In this document: positions 25,485 through 33,554 of the stretch, in pieces | How positions within the stretch are numbered: the first letter of the stretch is position 1 | Layout of the letters: every line of letters begins with the position of its first letter | Source: Fibrobacter sp. | Lineage (GTDB): Bacteria > Fibrobacterota > Chitinivibrionia > Chitinivibrionales > Chitinispirillaceae | Reading direction: 5' to 3' | DNA length: 37,540 nucleotides | Assembly (NCBI GenBank): GCA_012515615.1 | Contig: JAAYYB010000169.1 | Location: 1-37,540, forward strand | Program-made: the position numbers and the translations under genes | Notes under the pieces: generated by a model | Seen by the model: the letters and a program-made list of their open reading frames with translations, nothing else | Databases searched by the model: none | Told to the model about the DNA's origin: nothing

Positions 25485-26324
25485 ATGCTTGTTCGTTGCT
25501 GGGGATCCAGAGGTTCCATTCCCGTAAGTGGCCCTGAATATTGCCGGTATGGCGGGGATACCACCTGTGTAGAGGTACGGTCCAGGGAAGGTGATCTGAT
25601 CATACTTGATGCAGGCACCGGAATCAGGAATCTTGGGGACAGGCTGATACGGGAGAAGACCAGGAAGGTTAACATCCTTTTCACGCACCTTCACCTCGAT
25701 CATATCATGGGCCTTCCTTTTTTCAATCCGATTTATAACCGGAAATTCAGTATCAACATTTACGGATGTCCATTCAAGGTGTCCAGTTTTGAAACCGCTC
25801 TGCATGGAATAATGAAGTCACCCTATTTCCCGGTGGACCTTCGGCAGCTTCCGGCCAGAGTGCGTTTCAAGGATATCATGACCAAGTCTTTCAATATTGG
25901 GTCCGTGAAGATAAAGCCGATTTACCTGAATCACCCAAATGGCGGACTGGGTTACCGGCTTGAGGAGAACGGAAAGGTATTTGTTTTTCTAACGGATAAT
26001 GAACTGGGGTATGATCTTCCGGGAAGTCAGCCATTTGAGTACTATCAGGACTTCTGCAGAGGTGCGGATCTGTTGATTCATGATGCGGAATTTGACAGGG
26101 AAGAGTACAAAAAGTTCAGGGCCTGGGGACATTCCATGTATACGGAAGCAGTAGAGCTGGGGATAAAGGCTGGTGTGAAGAGGCTTGGGCTTTTTCATAT
26201 ACACAACCGGCGTACCGACACTCAGCTTGAATCCTTCCTTAAAGATTCAAAACGGATAATTGACAAAAACGGTTGCGGGATGGAATGTTTTATTGTAGGA
26301 AATCAGTTTGAAATCAATGTGTAG
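25485..26324 (+). CDS. MBL-fold metallohydrolase
   Basis: This is a metallo-beta-lactamase-fold enzyme with the metal motif THLHLDH (His68, His70, Asp72, His73). Further likely ligands are NHPNGG, the Asp in LIHDAEF and the His in FHIHN. The family includes PhnP-like phosphodiesterases and cyclic-nucleotide phosphodiesterases; nothing fixes the substrate here. The track begins at GTG 25482, but the next codon is an ATG (25485) with GAGGAGA upstream and is preferred, giving 279 residues. It is transcribed divergently from rpmB. No signal peptide is seen, so it is cytoplasmic. Confidence 0.85.
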   Translation: MLVRCWGSRGSIPVSGPEYCRYGGDTTCVEVRSREGDLIILDAGTGIRNLGDRLIREKTRKVNILFTHLHLDHIMGLPFFNPIYNRKFSINIYGCPFKVSSFETALHGIMKSPYFPVDLRQLPARVRFKDIMTKSFNIGSVKIKPIYLNHPNGGLGYRLEENGKVFVFLTDNELGYDLPGSQPFEYYQDFCRGADLLIHDAEFDREEYKKFRAWGHSMYTEAVELGIKAGVKRLGLFHIHNRRTDTQLESFLKDSKRIIDKNGCGMECFIVGNQFEINV

Positions 26325-26465
26325 CAAATTCGGTTTAAGTCTTGTCTGTTTCTCAAAATGTATTTCCGGATGTGTACTGCGCGCAGGAATTGTGCTAAAG
26401 TTCTTTATATCTGCTTACCTTAATGATACAATCAAAAATGATTTAGTTGAATCCTCAAAGCCGGA

Positions 26466-26494
26466 TTGCACTTAAAAGTTGGATTTGCTATATT
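26466..26494 (+). promoter_or_regulatory. promoter of the sigma factor gene
   Basis: TTGCAC, a 17-base spacer and TATATT give a good sigma-70 promoter about 70 bases before the ATG. The rest of the 242-base gap (26325-26566) shows no other structure. Confidence 0.6.
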
Positions 26495-26566
26495 TTATCA
26501 TTTTTTCCAGAGTACCGGAACAAGATTATTATAGCTGGAATTTTATATATGAGGTGAAACGAGAGT

Positions 26567-27415
26567 ATGGAAAAATCGCAATTTCTTCCTGAGGAGGGAT
26601 CGCTTGCACTTTATCTTAAAGAGATCGGGAAAAACAGGAGTCTGACGATTGAAGAGGAATCCAAACTGGCGGTCAGGATACGCAAGGGTGACCGGAAGGC
26701 TTTGGAGAGACTGGTAAAGGCAAATCTCCGGTTTGTAGTAAGTGTGGCCCGTAATTATCAAAATCAGGGGCTTCCCTTAAGCGATCTTATAAACGAGGGA
26801 AATCTTGGTTTGATAAGGGCGGCAAAGCGTTTTGATGAAAAAAAGAATTTCAAGTTTATCTCTTATGCGGTCTGGTGGATCAGACAGGCGATACTTCAGG
26901 CCCTGGCAGAGCAGTCTCGTATTATCAAGCTGCCGTTGAACCGGGTCGGCACAATTCATAAAATCGGCAAGATGCGCAGCAAGCTGGAGCAGAAGTACCG
27001 CAGGCTGCCCAATGTTGAGGAGCTTGCGGCAGAGCTGAATATTGATGAGGCTGAAGTGCAGGAGACAATAAAGATCGGCAACAGCCACATGTCTTTAGAC
27101 GCCCCGCTTCAGCAGGGGGAAGACTCAAGGCTGATAGATATACTGCAGGATGAAGATCAGGAGCAGCCCGATGACGGCTTGATGGAGATCTCTCTGCAGG
27201 AGGAGATTAACCATACACTTGAGACTCTCAGTGAGAGGGAAAAAGAGGTCGTGCGGCTCTATTTTGGAATAGGCGAGGAGACCTCTCATACTCTGGAGGA
27301 AATTGGCCAGCGTTTTAATCTGACCCGGGAAAGAGCCAGGCAGATAAAGGAGAAGGCTCTCAGGCGGCTGAAGCACTCATCACGCAGCAAGCGCCTTCTT
27401 GCATACAGATCATAA
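26567..27415 (+). CDS. rpoD: RNA polymerase sigma factor, RpoD/SigA family, short form
   Basis: This sigma-70 protein has regions 1.2 (about 11-45), 2 (46-115, with [16 protein letters not shown] and [14 protein letters not shown]), 3 (about 120-200) and 4 (about 215-275, with [28 protein letters not shown]). At 282 residues it lacks region 1.1 and the non-conserved insert of the E. coli protein. That size is usual for primary sigma factors of the Bacteroidota/Chlorobiota/Fibrobacterota line. It could instead be a RpoS-like group 2 factor. Strong conservation of the -10 and -35 recognition helices favours consensus-promoter use, which fits the TTGACA/TATAAT-like promoters seen here. Confidence 0.85.
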   Translation: MEKSQFLPEEGSLALYLKEIGKNRSLTIEEESKLAVRIRKGDRKALERLVKANLRFVVSVARNYQNQGLPLSDLINEGNLGLIRAAKRFDEKKNFKFISYAVWWIRQAILQALAEQSRIIKLPLNRVGTIHKIGKMRSKLEQKYRRLPNVEELAAELNIDEAEVQETIKIGNSHMSLDAPLQQGEDSRLIDILQDEDQEQPDDGLMEISLQEEINHTLETLSEREKEVVRLYFGIGEETSHTLEEIGQRFNLTRERARQIKEKALRRLKHSSRSKRLLAYRS

Positions 27416-27490
27416 AAAGATCTGCAGAAGAGTGATTATTTGTTATATTAAATAGTAGTGCATTGATAGTGTACCCCATTGGAGGCCGAA

Positions 27491-27838
27491 ATGTTACGGT
27501 CATTTGGCTGGTTGCTGTTTGCAGTACTCATACAGTTTGCGGTATCATCGGTAGATGCTTCGGAACCGGTACGGGATAATAAGAATTCTTCGAAATTAAA
27601 GAATTCCTTTCAGTCCAGACCTTATACCAGCAATCAGGATATCGCATTTATCTCTGTCATGGGAAGTCGTCCGGACGCAAAAAAACTGCAGGGTTTCCGG
27701 CGCGCGGTTCTTTTCAATGCACAGGGTGAAATTGTGCAGAAAGTAGACATGGGGACAGACTCCATTTATTCATTAGACAAGATGATTCAGGATAACAGTA
27801 AAAAGGGCCCGCTCTTTATACGCATGTACCGGAAGTAA
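27491..27838 (+). CDS. small secreted protein, function unknown
   Basis: The track begins at a TTG (27479), but the ATG at 27491 with GGAGG six bases upstream is clearly better, giving 115 residues. It starts with a signal peptide (FGWLLFAVLIQFAVSSVDAS). The mature part ends in RRAVLFNAQGEIVQKVDMGTDSIYSL...GPLFIRMYRK. That beta-strand pattern recalls the short C-terminal tail of type IX-secreted proteins (inference only). It stands alone 75 bases after the sigma factor gene. Confidence 0.6.
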   Translation: MLRSFGWLLFAVLIQFAVSSVDASEPVRDNKNSSKLKNSFQSRPYTSNQDIAFISVMGSRPDAKKLQGFRRAVLFNAQGEIVQKVDMGTDSIYSLDKMIQDNSKKGPLFIRMYRK

Positions 27839-27841
27839 TTT

Positions 27842-28066
27842 TCATTTTAGATCTTTAAAATTCATTTGACAGTACCCTCCCCTTCTTTTTCGGCGAGGCA
27901 AACCCCTATTCTTATTGGCGTACCAACCGTAATAGCGAATCTGGTGCTCACCTTTATCCGGTATATGTTGCGTAGCTGTAGCAAGAAAATCCAAATGGTA
28001 GGGACCAGAAGTTTTGCAAGTAAAATTAAAATGGGTGAAAATATGAGTAATCCTGATAGAGCTCAA
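27842..28066 (-). pseudogene. IS91-family (Y2) transposase remnant
   Basis: The minus-strand ORF contains LDFLATATQHIPDKGEHQIRYYGWYANKNRGLPRRK. The HIPDKG...RYYGWY-N--RG core is the hallmark C-terminal motif of IS91/IS801-type rolling-circle transposases (PF04986). The recognisable part is about residues 22-61 (27884-28003); the flanking residues do not fit and the catalytic domain is missing. This is a short fragment of an old insertion just upstream of the rplM promoter. Confidence 0.75.
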
Positions 28067-28143
28067 AAGGGCGGGAAAGGAAAGATTGTTTAAATCTGGC
28101 GTACGCTGTTTTTCCGTCTTTCTCTTTTTTCATATCAAGAGTG

Positions 28144-28172
28144 TTGACTTTTTCTTAATCTCTGTTTTATAT
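28144..28172 (+). promoter_or_regulatory. rplM-rpsI promoter
   Basis: TTGACT, a 17-base spacer and TTATAT (or TATATT with 18) lie about 50 bases before the L13 start. This is one of the best consensus promoters in the window, as expected for ribosomal protein genes. Confidence 0.7.
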
Positions 28173-28221
28173 TCAACAGACTTATCCATAAATCGAAATT
28201 TGTATTTCAGGATGGAATGAC

Positions 28222-28650
28222 ATGAAAACTGTTGTTGTGGACACAAAATCAATTGAGCGTAAGTGGTTTGTGCTCGATGCTACCAATCAGGCCCTCGGAA
28301 GGCTTGCATCAAAGGCTGCTCAGGTTTTGATCGGGAAAGATAAGGTTGCTTATTCTCCCAATCAGGATCATGGGGATTTTCTGATTATTCTTAATGCAGA
28401 AAAGGTAATGCTGACTGGAACGAAAGCGGAGACCAAAGAGTACTTCCGTCACTCCCGGTATCCCGGTGGAGGGAAGTTTCGATCTTTCCAGGAGCAGATG
28501 AAGCTTGATCCGACAAAGGTTCTGATTCATGCAATTCATGGCATGGTTCCCAAAAATGCACGTGGCAGGGCTATAATGAAAAAGCTCCATGTGTATTCCG
28601 GGTCAAATCATCCCCATACTGCACAGCAGCCCACTGCCTTAAACATCTAG
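28222..28650 (+). CDS. rplM: 50S ribosomal protein L13
   Basis: This is a large-subunit protein, 142 residues, the standard length. Landmarks are KWFVLDATNQALGRLASKAAQVLIGKDK near the N-terminus, then VMLTGTKAETKEYFRHSRYPGG and, towards the end, HGMVPKNARGRAIMKKLHVYSGSNHPH. A GGATGGAA site stands before the ATG. It pairs with rpsI 19 bases downstream, the almost universal L13-S9 operon. Nothing is unusual in the protein itself; the sequence upstream contains a transposase relic. Confidence 0.97.
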   Translation: MKTVVVDTKSIERKWFVLDATNQALGRLASKAAQVLIGKDKVAYSPNQDHGDFLIILNAEKVMLTGTKAETKEYFRHSRYPGGGKFRSFQEQMKLDPTKVLIHAIHGMVPKNARGRAIMKKLHVYSGSNHPHTAQQPTALNI

Positions 28651-28669
28651 AAAAAAGGAGCTGGTCATT

Positions 28670-29059
28670 TTGGAAAACAGGTATTCTGCGACCGGTAAAC
28701 GTAAAAACGCAATTGCGACGGTAATTGTCCGGCCCGGCAAGGGTGAGCGGATTATAAATGGCAGGACTATTCAGGAATATTTGATGAGCGATGTTCTTGT
28801 GAAGGACACGGAACAGCCTTTGCAGTTACTGCAGGTTGCCGAATCTTTCGACGTAGTCGCAAGTGTCAGAGGCGGTGGACTCAGTGGTCAGTCCGGTGCT
28901 ATTCGTCTTGGAATTGCCAGAGCGTTGGCTCTTATAAGTGAGGAGAATCGTAAGGCTCTGCGTAAAAGCGGATTTCTTACCAGAGACTCCCGTGTAGTTG
29001 AACGTAAGAAATATGGTCAGGCAGGAGCCCGCAGAAGGTACCAGTTCTCTAAGCGATAG
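28670..29059 (+). CDS. rpsI: 30S ribosomal protein S9, TTG start
   Basis: This is a small-subunit protein whose C-terminal tail reaches the P-site tRNA. The 129-residue sequence shows RYSATGKRKNAIATVIVRPGKGERIING, VRGGGLSGQSGAIRLGIARAL and the invariant end KKYGQAGARRRYQFSKR. The start is a TTG at 28670, supported by AGGAG nine bases upstream; no in-frame ATG exists near it. The protein sequence requires this start, since residues right after it are conserved. Confidence 0.96.
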   Translation: MENRYSATGKRKNAIATVIVRPGKGERIINGRTIQEYLMSDVLVKDTEQPLQLLQVAESFDVVASVRGGGLSGQSGAIRLGIARALALISEENRKALRKSGFLTRDSRVVERKKYGQAGARRRYQFSKR

Positions 29060-29104
29060 TTCCTATTCCTACTGTAAGATATTTCCGCTTATTCGGGAAA
29101 ATTC

Positions 29105-29142
29105 CGTTCGTGCCGGGTTCGCCAGACACGAACGTTTTATTT
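29105..29142 (+). terminator. hairpin plus T-rich tract between rpsI and rpsB
   Basis: CGTTCGTG and CACGAACG form a perfect eight-pair stem around 14 bases, followed by TTTTATTT. It probably ends the rplM-rpsI transcript or attenuates readthrough into rpsB. The rest of the 210-base gap holds no recognised S2 leader motif. Confidence 0.6.
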
Positions 29143-29269
29143 GGAAAATTCAGGTCAGTTTTCACAATAATTTCACACGGCGGGAGCGGAAGACGGGTGC
29201 TGATCCGGGTGGACAGTAATCTTTCCGTTATGAGACGTCGTGGAAGTTTAACCCAATTAAGGAGTTTGT

Positions 29270-30121
29270 ATGTCTAATTTATCTGTGCAAGATCTGCTTG
29301 ATGCGGGCACTCATTTCGGTCATCAGACAAAGCGCTGGAATCCCAAAATGAAGCGCTTTATACTCTGCCCCAGAAACGGCATCTATATCATTGATCTCAA
29401 TAAAACTCTTCTTACAGTCGAGAAATTCATTCAGCGTGTTCGCAAGGAAGTGTTAAAGGGTGGAAAAGTGCTGTTTGTCGGCACAAAGAAGCAGCTTAAA
29501 GACTGTATCAGGGAGGAAGCTGAACGCTGCAAGATGCCCTATGTGACTGAGAGATGGCTGGGTGGAATGCTTACAAATTTCCAGACAATCCGCCAGAGTG
29601 TTGCCAAACTGGAAAAAATAGAAGCGATGGAAACAGACGGCACAATTGAAGCTCTTCCTAAAAAAGAGCGGGGACTTCTTGCTAAAAGAAAAGAAAATCT
29701 TATCTCTGTGCTCAGCGGTATCCGTGATATGCGCAAACCCCCAAGCATCATATTTGTGGTTGACACAATAAAAGAGCATATTGCAATCGCAGAAGGACGC
29801 AGGCTTCATATTCCTATCGGTGCCATTGTAGATACAAACTGTGACCCGGACGTAGTCGATTATCCTATTCCAGGCAATGATGATGCAATTAAATCGGTGC
29901 AGCTGATTGCCCGTGCGGTTTCTGATGCAATTCTTGAGGAAAATGTCAATATTTCAGCTGCCGAGATGATGGAGCAGGAGGCCGCAAAGTCTGAAGCTGC
30001 GGCTCAGAAAGATTCTGTCGTGGAGAGCGAAACAGAAGAAGTTTCTGAGGGAGCCGAGGGTGCAAAGAAAAAGCCCCGCGTCATCCACAAGAAAATCGTA
30101 AAGTTTACTGAAGAAGAATAA
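29270..30121 (+). CDS. rpsB: 30S ribosomal protein S2
   Basis: This is a small-subunit protein. Conserved stretches include LLDAGTHFGHQTKRWNPKMKRFI, KVLFVGTKKQLKD, ERWLGGMLTNFQTI and PIGAIVDTNCDPDVVDYPIPGNDDA. The core ends near residue 230. It is followed by an acidic, Ala/Glu-rich tail (about 50 residues, with EVSEGAEGAKKKPR) seen as variable extensions in many bacteria. AAGGAG stands six bases before the ATG. It heads the usual rpsB-tsf-pyrH-frr cluster. Confidence 0.97.
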   Translation: MSNLSVQDLLDAGTHFGHQTKRWNPKMKRFILCPRNGIYIIDLNKTLLTVEKFIQRVRKEVLKGGKVLFVGTKKQLKDCIREEAERCKMPYVTERWLGGMLTNFQTIRQSVAKLEKIEAMETDGTIEALPKKERGLLAKRKENLISVLSGIRDMRKPPSIIFVVDTIKEHIAIAEGRRLHIPIGAIVDTNCDPDVVDYPIPGNDDAIKSVQLIARAVSDAILEENVNISAAEMMEQEAAKSEAAAQKDSVVESETEEVSEGAEGAKKKPRVIHKKIVKFTEEE

Positions 30122-30162
30122 GACTGGGTCACCGGATCAAAAGGAAAAAGGAGATTAATAAA

Positions 30163-31038
30163 ATGGAAATATCAGCCGCACAGGTAAAAGAGCTCAGGGA
30201 AAAGACCGGGCTGGGAATGATGATCTGCAAGAAGGCTCTGATCGAGTCAAATGGCGATATGAATCTGGCCATCGAGAACCTTCGTAAACAGGGTCAGGCC
30301 ACTGCTGCACGCCGTGCAGGCAAAGCCGTAAAAGAGGGAAAGGTCACAATTGTTACAGAGCCCTCATGCGGAATTGTTTTTGAGGTTAATTCCGAAACAG
30401 ACTTTGTTGCCAGAAATGAAGATTTTATCGATTTCGTTGCTAAGCTTGGAAAACTTCTGATTCAGGAAAAACCGGCAGATATCGAAGCTGCCAGGAACCT
30501 GACATCTCCGGTTTTCGGCGGTCAGACTGTCGAAAACAGACTTACAGAACTTATCGGTAAAATCGGTGAGAACATTACTTTCCGCAGATACTCTAAGATG
30601 GAGGCCAATCCTGCAAATGAACGTCTGTTCTCATATCTTCACGGAAACGGAAAAATCGGAGTGTTCGTAAAAGTATCAGCTGACAAGGAACTTGACAGCC
30701 AGGCAATGGCCGATCTGGGAAAAGATCTGGCAATGCAGGTAACGGCTGCCAATCCTATGGCGGCAAACAGGGAATGTATCAGCGCTGATGTTATAGCTAA
30801 AGAGAAAGAAATTTATTTTACCCAGGCACAGAGTTCGGGGAAACCGGAGAAGATCTGGGACAAAATTGTCGAGGGCAAGCTTGTGAAGTTTTACCAGGAA
30901 GTGGTTCTTACAGAGCAGGCCTTCATAAGGACTCCCGACATCAGTGTTACTGACCGGATCAAAGAGGTTGAGAAACAGACTGGTGCAAAGATCAAAGTTC
31001 TTGACTTTGTGCGGCTTGAACTTGGCGCAGAGGAATAA
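30163..31038 (+). CDS. tsf: elongation factor Ts
   Basis: EF-Ts recycles EF-Tu by nucleotide exchange. The N-terminal UBA-like region reads KELREKTGLGMMICKKALIESNGD, and the exchange core includes the SETDFVARNEDF motif. The 291-residue length is typical. The C-terminal half has KVLDFVRLELG. An AAGGAG site precedes the ATG by about ten bases. It lies 41 bases after rpsB and 8 bases before pyrH. Nothing unusual is seen. Confidence 0.97.
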   Translation: MEISAAQVKELREKTGLGMMICKKALIESNGDMNLAIENLRKQGQATAARRAGKAVKEGKVTIVTEPSCGIVFEVNSETDFVARNEDFIDFVAKLGKLLIQEKPADIEAARNLTSPVFGGQTVENRLTELIGKIGENITFRRYSKMEANPANERLFSYLHGNGKIGVFVKVSADKELDSQAMADLGKDLAMQVTAANPMAANRECISADVIAKEKEIYFTQAQSSGKPEKIWDKIVEGKLVKFYQEVVLTEQAFIRTPDISVTDRIKEVEKQTGAKIKVLDFVRLELGAEE

Positions 31039-31046
31039 GAGTTTAC

Positions 31047-31760
31047 ATGGAATCCAGGTTCAAAAGGGTACTTTTGAAGCTGTCCGGCGAGGCATTGGCC
31101 GGTGGAAGAGGGTTTGGCATTGATCCGCCGGTTATTTCTTCAATAGCCGGCGAAATTGCTGAAGTGCATGCAGCCGGTGTTCAGATCGGGATTGTTATCG
31201 GTGGAGGAAACTTCCTTCGCGGTGCAACCACTCAGGGTGTTTCACGGGTAGCCGGGGACACGATGGGAATGCTTGCAACGGTGATAAACTCTATCGCCCT
31301 CAAAGAGTACCTGAACAAACATAATTGCCCATCCAGAGTTCTTAATGCGGTCAACATAGACCGGGCAGGGGGGTATTTCACTCCTTCCGGAGCAGTTGAG
31401 TGCATGCAGAATGGTGAAGTGGTGATAATTGCGGGCGGGACCGGAAATCCATTCTTTACAACTGATACTGCCGCGGCTCTCAGATGTGCCGAAATCGGTG
31501 CTGAGGTTCTCCTCAAGGCTACAAAGGTTGACGGGATCTACGATAGTGATCCTGTAAAGAATCCATCGGCGGTACGGTTTGAGAGTATCAGCCATGGAGA
31601 GGCTCTGGCAAAAGGTTTGAAGGTTATGGATGCTACAGCGTTTTCTTTTTGTCAGGAGAATTCAATCCCTATTATCATCTTCAAGCTGCTTGAAAAAGGT
31701 AATCTCCGCAGATGTTTAGAGGGTCAGGCTGTAGGGTCAATTATTAAAACAGGAGAATAG
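31047..31760 (+). CDS. pyrH: uridylate (UMP) kinase
   Basis: PyrH phosphorylates UMP to UDP. The amino-acid-kinase fold is seen in RVLLKLSGEALAG, VIGGGNFLRG, GGTGNPFFTTDTAAALRCAEIGAEVLLKATKVDGIYDSDP and the closing VMDATAFSFCQENSIPIIIF stretch. The 237 residues match the bacterial hexameric enzyme. It is 8 bases after tsf and 3 bases before frr, so translation is likely coupled. Allosteric control by GTP/UTP is a family property, not visible here. Confidence 0.97.
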   Translation: MESRFKRVLLKLSGEALAGGRGFGIDPPVISSIAGEIAEVHAAGVQIGIVIGGGNFLRGATTQGVSRVAGDTMGMLATVINSIALKEYLNKHNCPSRVLNAVNIDRAGGYFTPSGAVECMQNGEVVIIAGGTGNPFFTTDTAAALRCAEIGAEVLLKATKVDGIYDSDPVKNPSAVRFESISHGEALAKGLKVMDATAFSFCQENSIPIIIFKLLEKGNLRRCLEGQAVGSIIKTGE

Positions 31761-31763
31761 CAG

Positions 31764-32327
31764 ATGAGTGCTTTGGATCTTATCCAGTCGGAAACTACAC
31801 AGAGAATGCAAAAGGCAATAGAGAGTCTTAAAAAAGATCTCTCAAGAATCAGAGCTGGAAGGGCCAGTCCGGCGCTTCTGGATGGATTGACTGCTGATTA
31901 TTATGGCTCTCCTATGCCGATTAACCAGATTGCAAATATTTCTGTTCCAGACCCGCGTATGATCGTTGTTCAGCCGTGGGAAAAAAAGATGCTTACACCC
32001 ATTGAGAAAGCGATTCAGACATCAGATCTGGGGTTAAATCCTCAGAATGACGGAAATATGATTCGCCTTCCGATTCCGCCGCTTTCAGAAGAGCGCCGCA
32101 AGGACCTCTTCAAGAACTGCAAAAAAGTCGGTGAGGAGAGTAAGGTTGGTATCCGGAATATCAGGCGCGATTCAAATGAAAAGCTCAAGAAAGCGGAAAA
32201 GGATAAGGATGTCACTCAGGATGAATCAAAGAAGGGTATGGATGATATCCAGAAATTGACTGATAAATTTATTAAAACGGTCGATGAGCTTCTTATCAAC
32301 AAAGAAAAAGAGATAATGGAACTCTGA
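31764..32327 (+). CDS. frr: ribosome recycling factor
   Basis: RRF releases ribosomes from mRNA after termination, with EF-G. The 187-residue sequence shows RIRAGRASPALLDGLTADYYGSPMPINQIANISVPDPRMIVVQPWEKKML and LPIPPLSEERRKDLFKNCKKVGEE, both diagnostic. GGAGAA stands just before the ATG. It closes the rpsB operon. A textbook terminator begins 36 bases after its stop. Confidence 0.97.
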   Translation: MSALDLIQSETTQRMQKAIESLKKDLSRIRAGRASPALLDGLTADYYGSPMPINQIANISVPDPRMIVVQPWEKKMLTPIEKAIQTSDLGLNPQNDGNMIRLPIPPLSEERRKDLFKNCKKVGEESKVGIRNIRRDSNEKLKKAEKDKDVTQDESKKGMDDIQKLTDKFIKTVDELLINKEKEIMEL

Positions 32328-32362
32328 TCTGAAAAGTCGTTTATAAGATTTTGATACCAGAA

Positions 32363-32396
32363 ATGCCGGAGAACTAAAAAACTCCGGCATTTTTTT
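32363..32396 (+). terminator. Rho-independent terminator of rpsB-tsf-pyrH-frr
   Basis: ATGCCGGAG and CTCCGGCAT form a perfect nine-pair stem around ten bases, followed by six T's. This is the clearest terminator in the window. Confidence 0.92.
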
Positions 32397-32846
32397 GTGT
32401 GTGGTGAATTTTGAAGGTTACGATACCAACGCCGATGCTGATTCCGGCCCGGCAAGGAAAAACACTGGTGTTTGTAAAGGGAATCTGTGTGGCATGGTCG
32501 CCTCGATCGTGTTTTGCATTGCCCTTGCCACGTGGAAGCAGGCTTGTGTATATGGCTCATACCTGACTTATGCACCCGGATCAGGGCGAATTGCACTTAT
32601 CCCTTGTGCATAAAGGCTTTCACAAATCTTGATGTACCACCGGTGTGGTGCACCTGCGATTTGTTCAAGCCTTTCTACTACAAGGCCTAAACGTACTTCG
32701 CCCTTCCCGGATGCATAAGTTAGGTCATATCATCTTTTTTCGCAGAACGTATATTTAAAAATCTATATTCGTTAAATTACGTCACCAGCCGGAATCTACG
32801 GCAACTTGTAAAAGCGTTCCGTATATCAGGAAAAAATACTCAAGAG
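32397..32846. other. noncoding gap between frr and uppS
   Basis: About 450 bases hold the 165-bp palindrome (32561-32725) and, near 32755-32790, AT-rich sequence that may carry the uppS promoter. The ORFs offered here (32395-32613 and 32487-32690 on plus, 32216-32596 on minus) look like chance. Confidence 0.6.
32561..32725. repeat. 165-bp imperfect palindrome, MITE-like
   Basis: The two halves (about 82 bases each) are reverse complements at roughly 70% by hand alignment. The best blocks are the outer ACCTRACTTATGCA, then AGGGCGAA, CCTTG, AAAGGCTT and ACAAATC, and a central CCACCGGTGTGG. The trinucleotide CAT flanks both ends directly, as a possible 3-bp target duplication. A T-run follows the right end. 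It may be a miniature inverted-repeat element or a long structured RNA. Confidence 0.65.
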
Positions 32847-33554
32847 ATGAACATTCCCACGCATATTGGAATTATAATGGATGGTAATGGACGGTGGGCC
32901 CGGCAGAGGGGTCTGCCCAGATCAGCCGGGCATCGTGCAGGAACTGATGCGACGCGGGAGATAGTACGTGCCTGCGGGGAGCTGGGGGTTTCTTATCTGA
33001 CCACATATGTCTTTTCTGCAGAAAACTGGGGCCGACCCAGCACAGAAGTTTCCTTACTGATGGATCTTCTGGTGGAGATGACAAAAAAAGAGATCTCCAA
33101 CTTGAATGCAAACAATGTCCGGTTAAGGGCAATAGGTGACCTCTCGCGTGTTCCTTCAAAGACCCGTAAAGCCCTTCTGAATGGAATTGAAGAGACAAAG
33201 AATAATACCGGCCTGAATCTTAATCTGGCTATAAGCTACGGGGGGCGATCCGAGATTATTTCTGCAGTCAGGGAATTTGCCAGAGATGCAGTCCGGGACC
33301 CATCCCTGATTGATAAACTTGAGGAATCATCATTCGGAAAATATCTCTATACAAAAGATATCCCGGATCCGGAGCTTATTATCAGAACAGGCGGAGATAA
33401 GAGAATAAGCAATTTTCTGCTTTGGCAGGCTGCATATTCAGAGCTTTATTTTACTGATGTCTTATGGCCTGATTTCAACAAAGACAGCCTGGTTAATGCG
33501 ATAGAAGATTTTAACAGACGCGATCGCAGGTTTGGAAAGGTAAAAGAGTCATGA
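32847..33554 (+). CDS. uppS: undecaprenyl diphosphate synthase
   Basis: UppS builds the C55 lipid carrier for peptidoglycan and LPS by cis-prenyl transfer. The substrate-binding start HIGIIMDGNGRWA (Asp12) is intact. It is followed by GHRAGTDATREIVRACGELGV, TTYVFSAENWGRP and, near the end, DPELIIRTGGDKRISNFLLWQAAYSELYF. The usual RTSGE reads RTGGD here, a mild change. The 235 residues are the normal size. Its end overlaps cdsA by ATGA. The ribosome-binding site is weak (AAGAG). Confidence 0.95.
   Translation: MNIPTHIGIIMDGNGRWARQRGLPRSAGHRAGTDATREIVRACGELGVSYLTTYVFSAENWGRPSTEVSLLMDLLVEMTKKEISNLNANNVRLRAIGDLSRVPSKTRKALLNGIEETKNNTGLNLNLAISYGGRSEIISAVREFARDAVRDPSLIDKLEESSFGKYLYTKDIPDPELIIRTGGDKRISNFLLWQAAYSELYFTDVLWPDFNKDSLVNAIEDFNRRDRRFGKVKES

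Noticed and set aside
27866-28093. Plus-strand ORF of 75 codons
   Set aside because: It is the antisense shadow of the IS91 transposase relic and has no good start context.
32216-32596. Minus-strand 126-codon ORF across frr end and gap
   Set aside because: It overlaps frr and its terminator; composition is unlike a protein and no start site is supported.
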